Shown here: positions 9,543 to 20,977 of the stretch, piece after piece
Position numbering within the stretch: the stretch's first letter is position 1
Layout of the letters: each line of letters opens with the position of its first letter
DNA from: Falciphora oryzae
Lineage: Eukaryota > Ascomycota > Sordariomycetes > Magnaporthales > Magnaporthaceae
Length of the DNA stretch: 58,460 bases
Direction: 5' to 3'
Assembly: GCA_000733355.1 (NCBI GenBank)
Contig: JNVV01000037.1
Coordinates: 27,077 to 85,536 of the forward strand
The notes under the pieces: model-generated
Told to the model about the DNA's origin: nothing
Database searches by the model: none
The model's input: the letters and a program-made list of their open reading frames with translations, nothing else
Program-made: the position numbers and the translations under genes

Positions 9543-11363
9543 ATGGCCGGGCTCAATGCCCATCTGTCTGTCGGAGACCGCGTCTACGGGCTGGGAAGAG
9601 GCCACTTTGGCAACTACGTGCGCACGCCCGCCAGGTTCGCCCAGCCGATGCGGGCACAAGACGACATGGTTGAGCTAGCGGCCATGCCATTGGTGTACAT
9701 GACAGCCGTCTACGCATTTGAGCACGCCGCCAGAGTTAAGAAAGGCGACCGCGTGCGGATCCAGTCGGCCACTGGCGGCCTCGGGCTTGCTGCAATTCGA
9801 CTCGCGCGCGCCAAGGGGGCGGAGGTCTTTGCTACCGTCGGGAGCCGGGACAAGGCGCGCTTCCTCGAGGAGGTGGGCATTCCCTCCAACCACATCTTCT
9901 CGTCCCGTGGACCCGGCACCGGCAATGGTGTTGACGCCCTGGGATCTCAGCCGCGCTTCGACATCATCCTCTGCGCCACCTCGGGCGACGCCATGTACGA
10001 ATCGCTGCAGGCCCTGGCGCCACTTGGCACCCTCGTCGACGTGGGCCATCTCAACGTGCAAAACCCAAGACGCTCAGCCATGAGCCGTTCAAGAAGTGCG
10101 CGTCCTCTACGCCATTTGACCCGGGTGCCGTCATCGACGCGAGCTCAGAGATGGGCCATTGCCTCATGGCGCGCGTTTACGAATACTTCAGCGACGGTCT
10201 CATCGGTCCCGTCAAGCCCCTTGCGACGTATGATGTGTCGCGACTCGACCAGGCCCTCCTCCCTTTCTCCAAGGGCACACACATTGGCAAGTTTGTTGTT
10301 ACCTTCCGAGACCCGTCCCCGGTGGTTAGGATGGCGCCGCCGGTGCCAGATGCCAAGTTCAAGGCCGGCGCATCAGCGGCATCATCCACGCGGCCATGTT
10401 TCTTCAGGACAAGTCTTTCGACAAGCTAACGGACAAGCACTGACACGATGCATTGGCGGCCAAGGTCCAAGGAACATACAACCTGCACGAGGCCACACTG
10501 ACGCAACCGCTCGACTTCTTCGTCATGACCACATCCCTCGAGTCCGTCCTGGCCCTGGCGACGCAGAGCGCATACACGGCAGCGACGAACTTCCAGGAGA
10601 TGCTTGCGCGCTTCCGTCGACGGCAGGGGCTCCCCGCGTCGACGGCCTCGTTTGGCCTCATCAACGACGTCGGCGCTCTCAGTCGCAACACGACGACAAA
10701 GAACATGATGGCTCGCAACAAGGCCATGACCGTGTCGGAGCTCCGGTTCCTCCAGCTGCTGGAACTCGCCTTCCACAACAACGAGCCTGACGAGACTCAG
10801 TCGTGAGCGGGCAGCACGAGCGATCCCCTTTCCATCACCGGCATCAACACATGCCTTGATCCGGCCGTCATGGCGGCCAACAGACGGCAGGAGGCCGAAG
10901 CGGCAAACTCTGGCGGCGCCGTCCCCAGGTGGCACAGCGACGCGCGCGTGTCGCTGGTCATGAGAGCCACCAAGGACGCTCGCAATCATCTCGAGACGGC
11001 CCCGTCCTTGGCAGCCGATACCAAGGGCAGGGACGGAGCAAGCGCCGTGGCCACCCCCCGGCGGGAGTTTGGCGAGGACATCAAGACGACGGCAAGGCTG
11101 GACAGGAGAAGACTGAGGCAATGGTGTCAGGGGCCATTGGTGCGACTATGGAGGAAATGGTCTTCATGGATGTGTCGAGCATCAACTCGGACCGCACTGT
11201 AGCGCACTACGGAGTTGACAGTCCCATCGCAGCCGAGCTGAGAAACTGGTTCAACACGGTGTTTGGGATCGACATTAGCATGCTGGATCTTCTGGACACG
11301 AGGAGCAGCATAAAGTCCCTGGCGAGCAGGGTTGTGAGCAACGCTCTGGAAGCAGCAAATTAA
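9543..11363 (+). pseudogene. Highly reducing polyketide synthase relic (ER-KR-ACP end)
   Basis: Fragments in several frames follow normal HR-PKS order. The enoylreductase (9543-10340: VGDRVYGLGRGHFGNYVRT, then GGLGLAAIRLARAKGAEVF) shifts frame near 10065. The C-terminal half of a ketoreductase follows (10365-10806: HAAMFLQDKSFDKL, an in-frame TGA, then FVMTTSLESVLALATQSAY). The linker reads SITGINTCLDPAVMAANRR. An acyl carrier protein ends the gene (about 11120-11363) with the phosphopantetheine site motif GVDSPIAAELRNW, Ser kept. KS, AT, DH, the first part of ER and the nucleotide-binding half of KR are absent. At least four frame changes and one stop make it non-functional. Confidence 0.8.
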
Positions 11364-12000
11364 TTTTGTCTCGACCGAAGGATTCCTCTGGATAGTCCAG
11401 CCGGACATCACCACGCTCGCGGCCGACATGGGCATCGACCCTGACGCCATCCCCCCTGCCCACGAGGAGCACGGCAGGTTCCTGCGCCGCCACATCCACG
11501 CCGACTACCTCGCTGAGCTTGCACTCTGCAACGGCAACGTCCCACACATCCCCTACGGCTGAGCTGCCGGAAGACGAGGGACGACGGCCAGGCACAGGCG
11601 GTCCAGCTGGCCCCGAGCCTGGAGCACCTCAAGCCTGACGGAACGATGGTCGTGCAGCTCCACCGCGTGCAAGCGTGGAAGCCGGTGGTCCTCCTCCACA
11701 CGCTCAACAATTTCTCTACCACCCAGCTGCACAATTCCGTGCTGACACGCAGGAGACAGAACTGTTTTACGTGATCGCTACCAATGTCTCGAGCGACAGC
11801 CCGGGCGCGGTCCAGGAGGTCGAGAGATGGGGGCCGTGTAGAAGGTGGGTCCATTGCCTGCCAACGAACATGAATCTCTCTCGCAGCTCGCAGTGGGCGA
11901 GCCAGCCGTGGAGGACGTCTTACAGGAGTTCGGAGAGGACTTCATCAAGCTTGCGACGCCCATCTGGGTCACTTAGGCCGAAGCCATTAAGGAGACTTTC
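11364..12000 (+). pseudogene. FtsJ-like methyltransferase relic
   Basis: Successive frames read DITTLAADMGIDPDAIPPAH, then LALCNGNVPHIPYG and a stop, then HLKPDGTMVVQLHRVQAW, then ETELFYVIATNVSS, then EFGEDFIKLATPIWVT, TAG, AEAIKETF. The order fits fungal FtsJ-type (Rossmann) methyltransferases: catalytic-region DLVLCDGQ, then LRPGGTLVVLLHKxxAWD, then SSFYLVAKNV, then an LxEFGPxxxELGRPIW tail. The substrate of these fungal proteins is not established. Two frame changes and two stops show decay. It follows the PKS relic immediately, so both may have belonged to one locus. Confidence 0.55.
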
Positions 12001-12769
12001 TTGCAACCTAATCAAAAAGCTACCCTTGGCCGCCAAGGCGATGACGAGAACTGAGGTAGCTGCCGGAAGGCTGGGATCACGCCGGCTTTCTGTGTCGCGT
12101 ACACTGAACAATGCTGTCTTCGTACCAATCCCCAGAAAGAGCAAGCACTAGTCACCGGCGTTGACTCTAACAGCGTGTCAACCGTGTTACTCGCCGTGGT
12201 AGGGTGTTCGGGGCGCAAGCAGGGCGAGAATGGCTTGAACCGAGGCGTGCATTTCTTGACTACAACGGCGATGCCGCCGCCTGCGTGACTGTCAACTTTA
12301 AACACCAGTATAAAATAGCCTCTGTTTTTTTTTTTTTTGCACTTTCTTTCCTCGTCCTCTCTCCTTTGCCAGCCATGTGGCCCATCTGTGCATCGCCCAG
12401 AAGCCTTCTCGCCATAAGCATGCCGCCCTCGCTCGTCTGGACAGCAAGCCGGAACGGCGTCAAAACGTGGGACTCAGCATCGCAATAATTAGCTTCCCGT
12501 TGCGGTGATCGCTTCTTGCGCCGTGGTCTACCAAAGTCGCCACCGCGAGGCCGTAAGGATCCGCGACGGCGGAAATCGGTTGGTGCTATTCGTTCCCCTG
12601 GTTGGCGGTCAGCTCCAGTCTTCCCCGCTGTAGGCAGCAGTAGGCCACATAGTAGCGCGACATCCGCTCGGCCAATCTTGAACGCAACCAACCCCGACCG
12701 AAATCCACGACGCAGCTCTCGGACCGACATACATCTCTTTTCTCTCTTCAACCCGATAGCATCGCCACC
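12001..12769. other. Intergenic; promoter region of the ankyrin gene
   Basis: No gene recognised. A T-tract lies near 12324-12337. The last 100 bases are a plausible 5' leader ending in CACCATG. Confidence 0.4.
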
Positions 12770-15120
12770 ATGTCTTCCCCTAGTCCCCTGGATATGGACA
12801 CGATATGGTATGATTTGCCTGATGGAAACATGATCGCCTATCCCTATGCGGGGCGGTCGTACGCAGCCCACGATGATCAGGACATGCACGATCTGTATAG
12901 CGCCGCGCTGGAGGGCGATGTCGACCGCCTCAAAGAGGTTCTATTACGGCCAGATGGACCTACCGACATTAGCCTGATTCACGACGATGTCTACGACCTA
13001 GTCGACAACCCGTTTTCGGCTGGAATGAGCGAAGAAACGCTGCTGCATGCCGCCGTGCGCCGCGGCCATCGTGACATGGCCGCGCTGCTCATCGCGCTGG
13101 GTGCCGATATCGACGCCGCCGCCGGCAACGAAGAAACATTGACGCCGCTGCACTGCGCGGCCAAGTTTGTCCGGTCCGACATGGTTCGTCTGCTGCTCGA
13201 ATCGGGTGCCGACGCCACAGCCTACTTGCTGTGTAGCATTACCGAAGACCACAGAGTGGCGTCGTGTATGGTACTCAGCAATGCCGTAAGGAATGGCAAG
13301 GTCGAGCCGCGGCACCGCGAGGCGATCAATCTGTTGCTTGACCACGGCCTCGATATCAACGCGATGACGCCTCGCCCAGAATTCGAGAGCCCTCTGGTAG
13401 GCCCTTTCCAATGCTCTTCTGACAGCCACCTGCCAAGTTTTGCTAACTCCGTAGGCAGATGAATATTGCACTTGAGGCCGGATGCGTCCAATTCGTCAAG
13501 GAGCTCATGGCCCGCGGCGGCACCATATCCCGGGATAACCCCAATTGCCTCAAGCATGCAGCCAGTAGCCGGTCCCCCCATGCTCTGGAATTCCTGGTTG
13601 AGGAGTTGGGTCACTGTGATCTTGATCATGGCTTGGTGGCGCTTCGTGTCGTAGCAGAAGGTATCCCCTCGTACCGCAAGGATCATGAACAGCACAGAGA
13701 GAGAAAGCCGCGAATGGCACGCTTCCTTTTGTCCCACCTTCAAACCGATTTGGGACCCGGGAAGAACATAAGGGATGCGCCGGGCATCTGCGAGGCGTTC
13801 CGCACAGCCGCCGTCCATAGCAATATGGCCTTCATTAAGCTCTTGCTGGAACACGGTCTCGACATCAACTGGATCCCGAGCAACACACCTTACGCTGGAT
13901 ATTCGCTTCTGGCTATTGCCTGTGCCCAACCAGCCGCGCTCGAAACCATCAAGGCACTGCTTGACGCAGGCGCTGTCGTCAATTATCGCGACGCCGACAA
14001 AATCGACTCGACTGCAACATCTCCCTTGTTAGCCGTTTGCAGTAGCAGCGGTACAGCGGCCAAGCATGGCCGGGAAGATATAACCCCATTCGTCAGGCTG
14101 CTACTTGGCGCCGGGGCAGACCCCAACTACCATAAAGTCCACGAGGACGCATCCCGCACCACAACCCCGTTAATTTCTGCCTGCAGTCGCGACAAAATCA
14201 CCCCAGAGGCCATCAAACTCCTGCTAGACGCCGGCGCAGAGGTCGACCCCCGCGCTGGGCTCGAAACGGTGGGCATGACACCCCTGCTGGCCGCCATTTG
14301 CCACAAGGGCGACGGTAGCCGCCTGGACGTCGCAAAGCTGCTGCTGGACGCTGGCGCAGACGTGAACTGCCGTGGGGCGGTCAACTCTCATCTAGTAACA
14401 CCTCTGCTAGCCTCTTGTTCCGGCGAGGGTGCCTGGCCGGACCCGGGTGTTGTCAAACTGCTCCTAGACGCCGGTGCCGATGTCAGCTGCCGTTGGGCGA
14501 AGACAAGAACACCTCAGCAGCTGCCAAACCGACGGGCTCTAGATCGAGCCGGGAATAACGCTTGTAAGTTCCGGCCCTTTTTCATGCTTCAATTATCATT
14601 TTCCCCCTCCTCACTGTTTTTTTTTTCGGCTTTCCTTTTTCCTTTTCCTTTTCCTTTTTACTAACGTAAGCCCGATGACTTTCACCAAGTGCATAACGCC
14701 CCTTTATACCCGGCGGTTATCACCCAATTACTAGACGCCGGATGCGACCCTCTGGCTCGCAACGACCGAAACGAGACCCCCTTGCTAAGCCACATCCGGG
14801 GGGTGCGCATCGGTTACCAGACCGGATGGGTCCCAACAGAGGAAGCACTTGACGGCATGCGGCTTTTGGGCGACGCGTGTGCTAGGCGTGGCGAAATCGA
14901 CGCCGTCGACTACATGGGCAGGTCCCCAATGCACCTCGCTTTCCGGCAGCTGGCACAGCTGGGTGATTCGCATCGCGCTAGAGTTCTCGAGGTCTTGGCC
15001 AGGTGTGGTGCTTCTTTCGCCACCCTGCGAGCCCGGGCCGTCAAACAGGGAAGAGGTGACATTTTGGCTTTTTGCGACCGCTTCGAAAAGCGCCAGTCCC
15101 ACAGTGCTTCGAGCAGCTAG
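12770..15120 (+). CDS. Ankyrin-repeat protein (720 aa)
   Basis: Three exons: 12770-13396, 13459-14563 and 14690-15120, giving 720 aa. Introns are 62 bases (GTAGGC, branch GCTAAC) and 126 bases (GTAAGT, a long CCTTTT tract, ACTAAC, AAG). The start has a good context (CACCATG). From about residue 40 to the end the protein is built of ankyrin repeats: TLLHAAVRRGHRDMAALLIA, TPLHCAAKFVRSDMVRLLLE, and a later set with the shared ending LLLDAGA (near 14100-14490). No signal peptide, membrane segment or catalytic domain is visible. It is a probable protein-protein interaction scaffold, partner unknown. Near-identical repeat endings suggest recent repeat gain or homogenisation. Confidence 0.85.
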
Positions 15121-15510
15121 CAAGAGAAGAAAAAGATCCGAAAATCTCTGCATTAGGGCATGGCCCTCTAAGGCTATGTGGCTCTGCTGGAGGAAAGCGA
15201 CGGCATCGTGCGACTTGAGATGTTGACCGTGAGAACTGTTCCAGTGCCACCAGAACCTGGGTGAGGGATAGGCGATCGGTCAGGCCAGCGGCAAGGTGAC
15301 CATGTATCCGCGTACTTTCTCTCGTCTATCCTTTCCCACTCACCTTCCTATTCCCCTTCCTATTCCATATCCCAGATCTCCTCTCTGCTTATGGCTCCCT
15401 TTCTCCCTCACCTTTCTACCTCGCTTTGGCGTTTGCGGCGCTTCTCGCTTAGCTCATAACACCAATGTCGCAATCATTAGCCGCCTATCAGTAGAACCCA
15501 ATGCAAAGCT
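15121..15510. other. Intergenic between convergent genes
   Basis: Separates the ankyrin gene from the convergent 623-aa gene. It holds a C/T-rich patch (15305-15420) and no recognised feature. Confidence 0.4.
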
Positions 15511-17382
15511 CTATCCCTCCACCGCCGAAGGCCCCTCAACCAACTCCGTGTGCCCGCCGCTCCTCACCCAGTTGGCGAACGCGCGCGCAAAGTGCGCACA
15601 GACCTTGGAGTGCGGCGCGGGCAGCGTCTCGATGGAGAAGTAGGTGGCGCTGTACCAGCGGTTGATCTCGTTAACGAACAGCCTGGCCTCCTCCCCCTCC
15701 TCGGCGGGCGCGCAGACCCCAACGTCGACGCGGCAGCCTACCTCGAGCGACTCGAACGCGGCCCCGCCCTCCTCGCGCAGCGCCTCGAACGCCTGCAGCG
15801 CGAAGTCCAGTACCGCCTCCCGCGTCGTGCCCCTGGCGACGAACGGGTCCTCGCCGTCCATGCCCGCCAGGTCGGCGTCGGCATCGTCGGCGTCGCTGCT
15901 GCTGCCGCCCAGGTCCGGACGCCAGACGAGCATGGCCTCGCCGCACTCGGGCACGTCGCTGTTGGTGGCCGTGACGACCCAGTGCACGACGTAGCCGCGC
16001 CGGCCGCGCAGCGCAGACTCGTCGGGCGTCGTGGCGACGAAGACGCGGAACTCGCCGTGCTGCAGCGACGGCACGAACTCCTGGTGGAACCAGCGCGTGT
16101 GCGGCTTGCTGCCGCGCGGGACGACGTGGTCCTTTGCCGTGATCTTGACCCTCTTGGAGCCGCCGCCGTCGTTGTTGTCGCCCTCATCGTCTCCCGAGTC
16201 CTCCACCGTTCGCCCCCTCCGCGCCCTGGACTGCCTGCGGCTGGGGGCTTTGGTGGGGATCTCGGGCAGCGGCAGGCACGTCAGGGGCGACGTGCGCCTG
16301 CGCTTGACGCTGACGTGCTGGTTCGCGTCGCTCCAGCTGCGCTTGTAGACCGTGCGGTCCTCGCCGTCCAGCGGGCAGCGCGGGACGCCGTGGTTGAAGA
16401 CGTGGTGGATGCCGAAGCAGGTCCGGGGCCGCCACTCGGCGCGCTTGGCCGCGACGGCGTCAAAGGTGACGACGTCGCTGACCTTGCCGTTCTCGCTCAG
16501 CATCTCCGTCTCGCACGGGTACAGCCGCAAGCCGGACAGCTCGTCCTTGGGCAGGGCCCTCCATGGCTCCGGCGTCGTCTCGAGGACCGGCGTTCCCGTG
16601 TGCATGATAAAGAGGATGGTCTCCTGCTGCCCGTTGGGCCCGGGCAGGTGTTGCCGCTTGAGTTCATCCAGCGTCTGGGTGCCACAGCTGTCGTAAGACT
16701 TGATCTCGACGTCGAACTTGACGTCGCCACGCTGCGACAGCTCCGCGATGTGCAGGGCCGTCGCCAGTGATTGGTGCATCGCGTGTCCCTGCGTGTTTCC
16801 CTTGACCCCCTCCTTATCATCGATCAAGGCCTTTATCACGCTCTGGTCCAGGTTGTCGAGGTGGCTGGTCCAGGGCCTGGGACAGATGGCCTCGTGGGCC
16901 GCACGGTAGGGTATAGCTAGGTAGTAGCTGTCTCCTTGCGTGAAGGCCTGGTTGGGGTGATCGGTCTTGATGAGGAAGATCACTCGGAGACCGCTTTTGA
17001 CACCCTCCTCGTCATCCTCTGCCATGTCATCAGGTCCATCTGGCGGAGATCCGTCCTCGAGAGGATCATCCTCGGGATCTTCACCACCGCCAGCAGTCTC
17101 GTCGCCTGTTCCAGGCCTCGATGTTCCAGCTGCGCCGGAGCTGGAGGCGTCGGCGCCGCCGCTGCCGCTGGCGGTAGCGTTGGACGGGCCCGGCTCTGCA
17201 TGTGCCGTGGCTTGTCTCCTGTTTGACCGGGTGACGGGAGCGTCCTGGGGGTTCTTAGGGTTCTTGGGATTCTTGGAGTACTTGTGCGCTTGCGGGGCCG
17301 TGAGAACAGAGACCTCGCAGTGTAGTTGGTTGGAGACTGGTACATGCACCCCATACTCGATAGGCAGCGGGAACAACGACAT
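15511..17382 (-). CDS. Fungal protein of unknown function with ATP-grasp-like C-terminal motif
   Basis: A single uninterrupted frame of 623 aa. The start at 17382 (MSLFPLPIEYGVHVPVSN) is the first ATG in good context. The middle has a Gly/Ser/Ala-rich and acidic linker (around residues 70-130) and basic patches (KRSWSDANQHVSVKRRR). The C-terminal part has RVDVGV near residue 551 and FVNEINRWYSATYFS near 569. A D-containing strand followed at about 20 residues by NEIN is the metal-binding signature of ATP-grasp ligases such as D-Ala-D-Ala ligase. No ATP-binding lysines can be named from sequence alone, so the link is inference. Codon use is G/C-rich and even, consistent with a live gene. Confidence 0.7.
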   Translation of the reverse strand: MSLFPLPIEYGVHVPVSNQLHCEVSVLTAPQAHKYSKNPKNPKNPQDAPVTRSNRRQATAHAEPGPSNATASGSGGADASSSGAAGTSRPGTGDETAGGGEDPEDDPLEDGSPPDGPDDMAEDDEEGVKSGLRVIFLIKTDHPNQAFTQGDSYYLAIPYRAAHEAICPRPWTSHLDNLDQSVIKALIDDKEGVKGNTQGHAMHQSLATALHIAELSQRGDVKFDVEIKSYDSCGTQTLDELKRQHLPGPNGQQETILFIMHTGTPVLETTPEPWRALPKDELSGLRLYPCETEMLSENGKVSDVVTFDAVAAKRAEWRPRTCFGIHHVFNHGVPRCPLDGEDRTVYKRSWSDANQHVSVKRRRTSPLTCLPLPEIPTKAPSRRQSRARRGRTVEDSGDDEGDNNDGGGSKRVKITAKDHVVPRGSKPHTRWFHQEFVPSLQHGEFRVFVATTPDESALRGRRGYVVHWVVTATNSDVPECGEAMLVWRPDLGGSSSDADDADADLAGMDGEDPFVARGTTREAVLDFALQAFEALREEGGAAFESLEVGCRVDVGVCAPAEEGEEARLFVNEINRWYSATYFSIETLPAPHSKVCAHFARAFANWVRSGGHTELVEGPSAVEG

Positions 17383-18184
17383 CTTGGAGCGGTGAGGGAT
17401 ACTCCGCTGCTGCAACACGATTGGAAATTATGACAGTGAGCGAAGCCTGGTGCTGGAGCCAATAGTTGTACTAGAGAGCAAGAATCCAGGGGCTGCAAGG
17501 GATGGCAGTGAGGATTCCTGCAAGCTATATCATCAGTTTACCCGAGGATGGACTTTCTGATCACTTCTAGATTTCTGTGTCAATTCGAATTCTATCATCG
17601 CCGCGCCTTGTCGCAAAACTAGTGGTTTCCATATCCCCCTTGCGTAGGGGACGATGGACGTCGGCATTGTTTGACCTTGTTGCGGCAAGTTAGCAGGCAT
17701 CGGAAAAATAGTTCAAATAACATTGTCCATCGGAACGAAGAGAAATGGGCAGAATATACGAGCTGCTTGCAGGTGAAAGGCCGTATTATCCAGCATGGAT
17801 ATCAGGTGTCACTGCGAGAAGAATATGGATTGTATTCGTGGCTTCGTAATAGATAAGACAAAGGCCGAGGGGATAGGAAAAAGGACGGGAAAAGAGACAG
17901 GAGAACCCAGACAGAATAGAGGAAATTAACCAGGACAAGAGACAAGATATAACACAGGGAATAAACAGGGAAGAATTGGAGTAGCGGGATGTCGGTTAGC
18001 GTGGTCGGCGGACGAAGACAAGGCAGGCACAGAGAAAAGGCTGATCGACCGGCGAAATGTGCGATTCGAAGAACATCTTTACGGCTACTCGTAAGAGTAC
18101 ACAAGAAACTACATAGGATAAGGAGAAAGTAGAAGAACAAAAGAAGAGGGATATGGGCCGATCCATCTTTCCATGAACAATCCA
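17383..18184. other. Intergenic
   Basis: Upstream of the 623-aa gene and downstream of the SYLF gene. A-rich on the plus strand around 17860-18130; no feature supported. Confidence 0.4.
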
Positions 18185-20192
18185 TCAATGCCGACCAGTC
18201 TTGGAATCACCCACGCCAGGTCTCGGCTGGCCGTCGTCCACATAAGCAGGCGGCAAGTCAGAGGTCTGTGCGGAGCCGCTAGCCTGCGGCGGCGGCGGCG
18301 CTCGGTGCCCCGTATCAAACTCGGAGTAGCTTGGCGGGGGAGGGGCATTTGCATGGGAATTGGCGGCCGCCTCTCTCGCAGCCTCCTCCTGCTTCCACTG
18401 CATCATGGCGGGCCCGACGTTGGGCGGAGGGCCTGGCGGCGGCGGAGGGAATGAGCTGCTTCCGGCCTGTTGCGCCGCTGCAGCCTCTTTGGCCACCTCC
18501 TCGGCCTTCCAGTGCGCCATGGCTGGGGCGGCGTTTGGAGGCGGACCGGGTGGAGGCGGCGGGAACGAGCCGCCACCCGGCATGCTGCTGCTGCTGCTGC
18601 TGGCGCCCTGCGGAGCAGAATTCGGGGCTGTCCAGGTAGACTGGGGCGCGCCGACCTTGGAGTCGCCAACCGGTGCAGCAGGGGGTGGCGTGGCGGCAGG
18701 GTTGTCGCCATCAAGTCGCATGTTGTTCATGAGGGTCGTGGGCGGGTCTAGGGGAGTGCTGGGGCCGCTTCCGGTGCGGTAGCCTTCGGCAGAGCGAACG
18801 GCATCGAGGAGGGTTTGGGCGTGCCTCTGCCACGGGTGCACCGCAGCAGTAGCGGCAGGCTCAGCGACATCCTTGCTCAGGATTTGTGCAACCGTGATGC
18901 CCTCTTGGTTGTAAAAGCGCGCGTTCTCGTTCTTGCGCTCCGACAGGACGGTGCCGTCGACTTGCACGCCACCGTACAGGCCCCTCGACCTGACGTAGCT
19001 AATGACGGCCGAGCCGGGGAATGGCGAGCGCGATCTCTGCTTGCCGTCGCCGGCAGTCGATGCAGGGGGCTGGCCGAGCTTCGAGTCGGCAGCGGCAGCC
19101 GGCTTGTCTCCAGTGACCGAGTGGGATCCGTCGACGGCCTCGCCTTCCTTCCCCTTGCCCTTGCCCTTGGCAGCAGCATCGGACGCGGCAAAGTCAAAAT
19201 TGCCGCCCGCTCCCCAAGGGCCGGCAGCAAGCGAGACGCCGCCGCCGCCAAGAGTGATCGACCCAGTACGAGTGAAGGTGTCGAGAGTCTCGCGATTGTT
19301 AAAGATGACGACGCAGTCAAAAATGTCGGCGCCGGCGGCAGCACCAACGCCTCCGATCCTCACATGTATGCCGGCAGGGGCGGACCAGCCGCCGTTGGGG
19401 AGCCGCGAGATCAGCACGCCAGAGCCGATGGAACCCGTGACAAAGTACGCAGCGCGGGCGTTGGTGAAGATGGCAAGGCCCACGGCGCGCGAGACAGCTT
19501 TGGAGGGTATGTGGACCAGAGTCTTGCTCTTGCGCTGCTTGCCGGCCTTGGGGTCGGGCGATGTTCTTCCGCTTGAGGTAGGTCTGCCGTTGGGAGGGAC
19601 GTCGAGAGACTGGGGAGGGGCTTCGGCGGCTGTCTCGGGGTCTAGACCTTCCTCTAATTAGGGGTGCATGTTGTGTCAGCGAATGTCTTCCATTACTCTG
19701 GTCCTTGAGAGCGGGTGCGCCCCTGGGAGGCTGCTTACTGCAAAATGCTCGGAGCGTCCGCGCAGCCTTCTCGCACTCCACATCAAGGCTGTCGGGCAGG
19801 AATCCCTCGGAACCCATCTTGTTTGCCAGCTGGTTGATGCCGCCGCTGAGCTTCTGGCTGAACGACGACAGAGAGAACTTGGACTTTCCACCCGTAGGGG
19901 CCGCCGGAGCTGGACCAGTGGCCGTGCCCGTCGTTCCAGCCATAGGGTGCCCATGCCCAGGACGGGTCGGCATCGGCGGAGGGGCCTCGTCGTCAGTGGC
20001 GTTGTAGATGTCGGTGTCCGCCCTGCTAGGGGGCCCGGCGAAGGTCGGGGCGGCGGGGTTGTAGGCTGGCATTTGGCTAGGGGCAGGCTTGCCCTGATTG
20101 TTCGAGGGAGGGCCTCCGGGAGGAGGAGGGGGGTAATTGTCAGAGCCGGGCTTGCCGTTGTTGGCGCCGCTCATCGTTGGCGGGAGAGACAT
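18185..20192 (-). CDS. SYLF (Ysc84/SH3YL1-type) domain protein with proline-rich tail
   Basis: Two exons on the minus strand, 20192-19739 and 19653-18185, joined across an 85-base intron (GTAAGC to TTAG); 640 aa. The N-terminus is disordered and Pro/Gly/Asn-rich. From about residue 105 (KFSLSSFSQKLSGGINQLAN) and through exon 2 it matches the SYLF domain: IPSKAVSRAVGLAIFTNARA, GSGVLISRLPNGGWSAPAGI, FNNRETLDTF, and later SRGLYGGVQVDGTVLSER. In yeast, Ysc84/Lsb3-type proteins use this domain to bind phosphoinositides and actin at endocytic sites. Here the SH3 domain is absent. In its place the C-terminus has repeated polyproline blocks (SFPPPPPGPPPN twice), which could themselves bind SH3 proteins. 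The intron splits the SYLF region from the N-terminal tail. Confidence 0.85.
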
Positions 20193-20977
20193 TGCGCGAT
20201 TTGGCGGTTGGTGGTGTTGGGCGAAGGTGAACGTGGGGTAATCGTTGTTTAGGGAGATGGTAGGCGAGCTGGAAGACGACGGAAATGGGAAATGTCGATG
20301 GTTTTATTGCGTGAGCTGTTCCATTAGTATCGTCGACCGGACGCGCGGCAGCCGCTGGGGAATGCAATGTTTATCTAAAAGCTGTCGTCGCCTATTCGTG
20401 ATGACGAGTCGAGGCAAACTCAAGACTCCAGACTGTCATTGTCCAGGGTTGACATCAACATGGTGGCGGAGCCAAGCGGGACCAACTGATGGGGACCTGC
20501 CTTGGTGCAGCTTTGACGGCTGGAGATTCCCCCGCCAAATTCTCGAGCGTCGCCACAGCAAGTGACTGCGTGTGAACTTCACTGCGCCACATCCATTGCG
20601 ATTTGCGTGACACCATCGATCACCTGAAAGAGAATAGGTACGGGCGAACTGAATTTGGTCAAATATTCAATTAACTCAACAGAGAAATTGTCTGGCAGGC
20701 TATTGAAGATGCTCTTCGGTCAAGAGCAAAACTCGGAGGGTTCCAGCCTGTAAATGCCCCCTTTTAGGCGGCCTCCCAGCCCAGCTACAAGGTTTGAGGC
20801 CTGTCCCTGTCCCGGTCCAATGCATGCATGTCCCACGCCCGTCTAATGCTTGTCTAACCGCCATCCGAAGAAGGAAAAAGTGCTCGCGAATGTAGAACAA
20901 AGGAATGTTTTGAAGATAATGAGGAAAAGGAAAAGAAAGGGAAAGGATGGAGGAAAGTCGGGACCGGTTTCCAACAC
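20193..20977. other. Intergenic
   Basis: Promoter side of the SYLF gene and 3' flank of the secreted protein at 20978. No coding region or repeat supported. Confidence 0.4.

Noticed and set aside
12260..13929. Several long minus-strand frames opposite the ankyrin gene
   Set aside because: They mirror the ankyrin exons and carry no recognisable domain.
15550..16770. 406-residue plus-strand open frame
   Set aside because: It is antisense to the 623-aa gene; rich in Arg, Gly and Val as expected from the complement of a G/C-rich coding strand, and without motifs.
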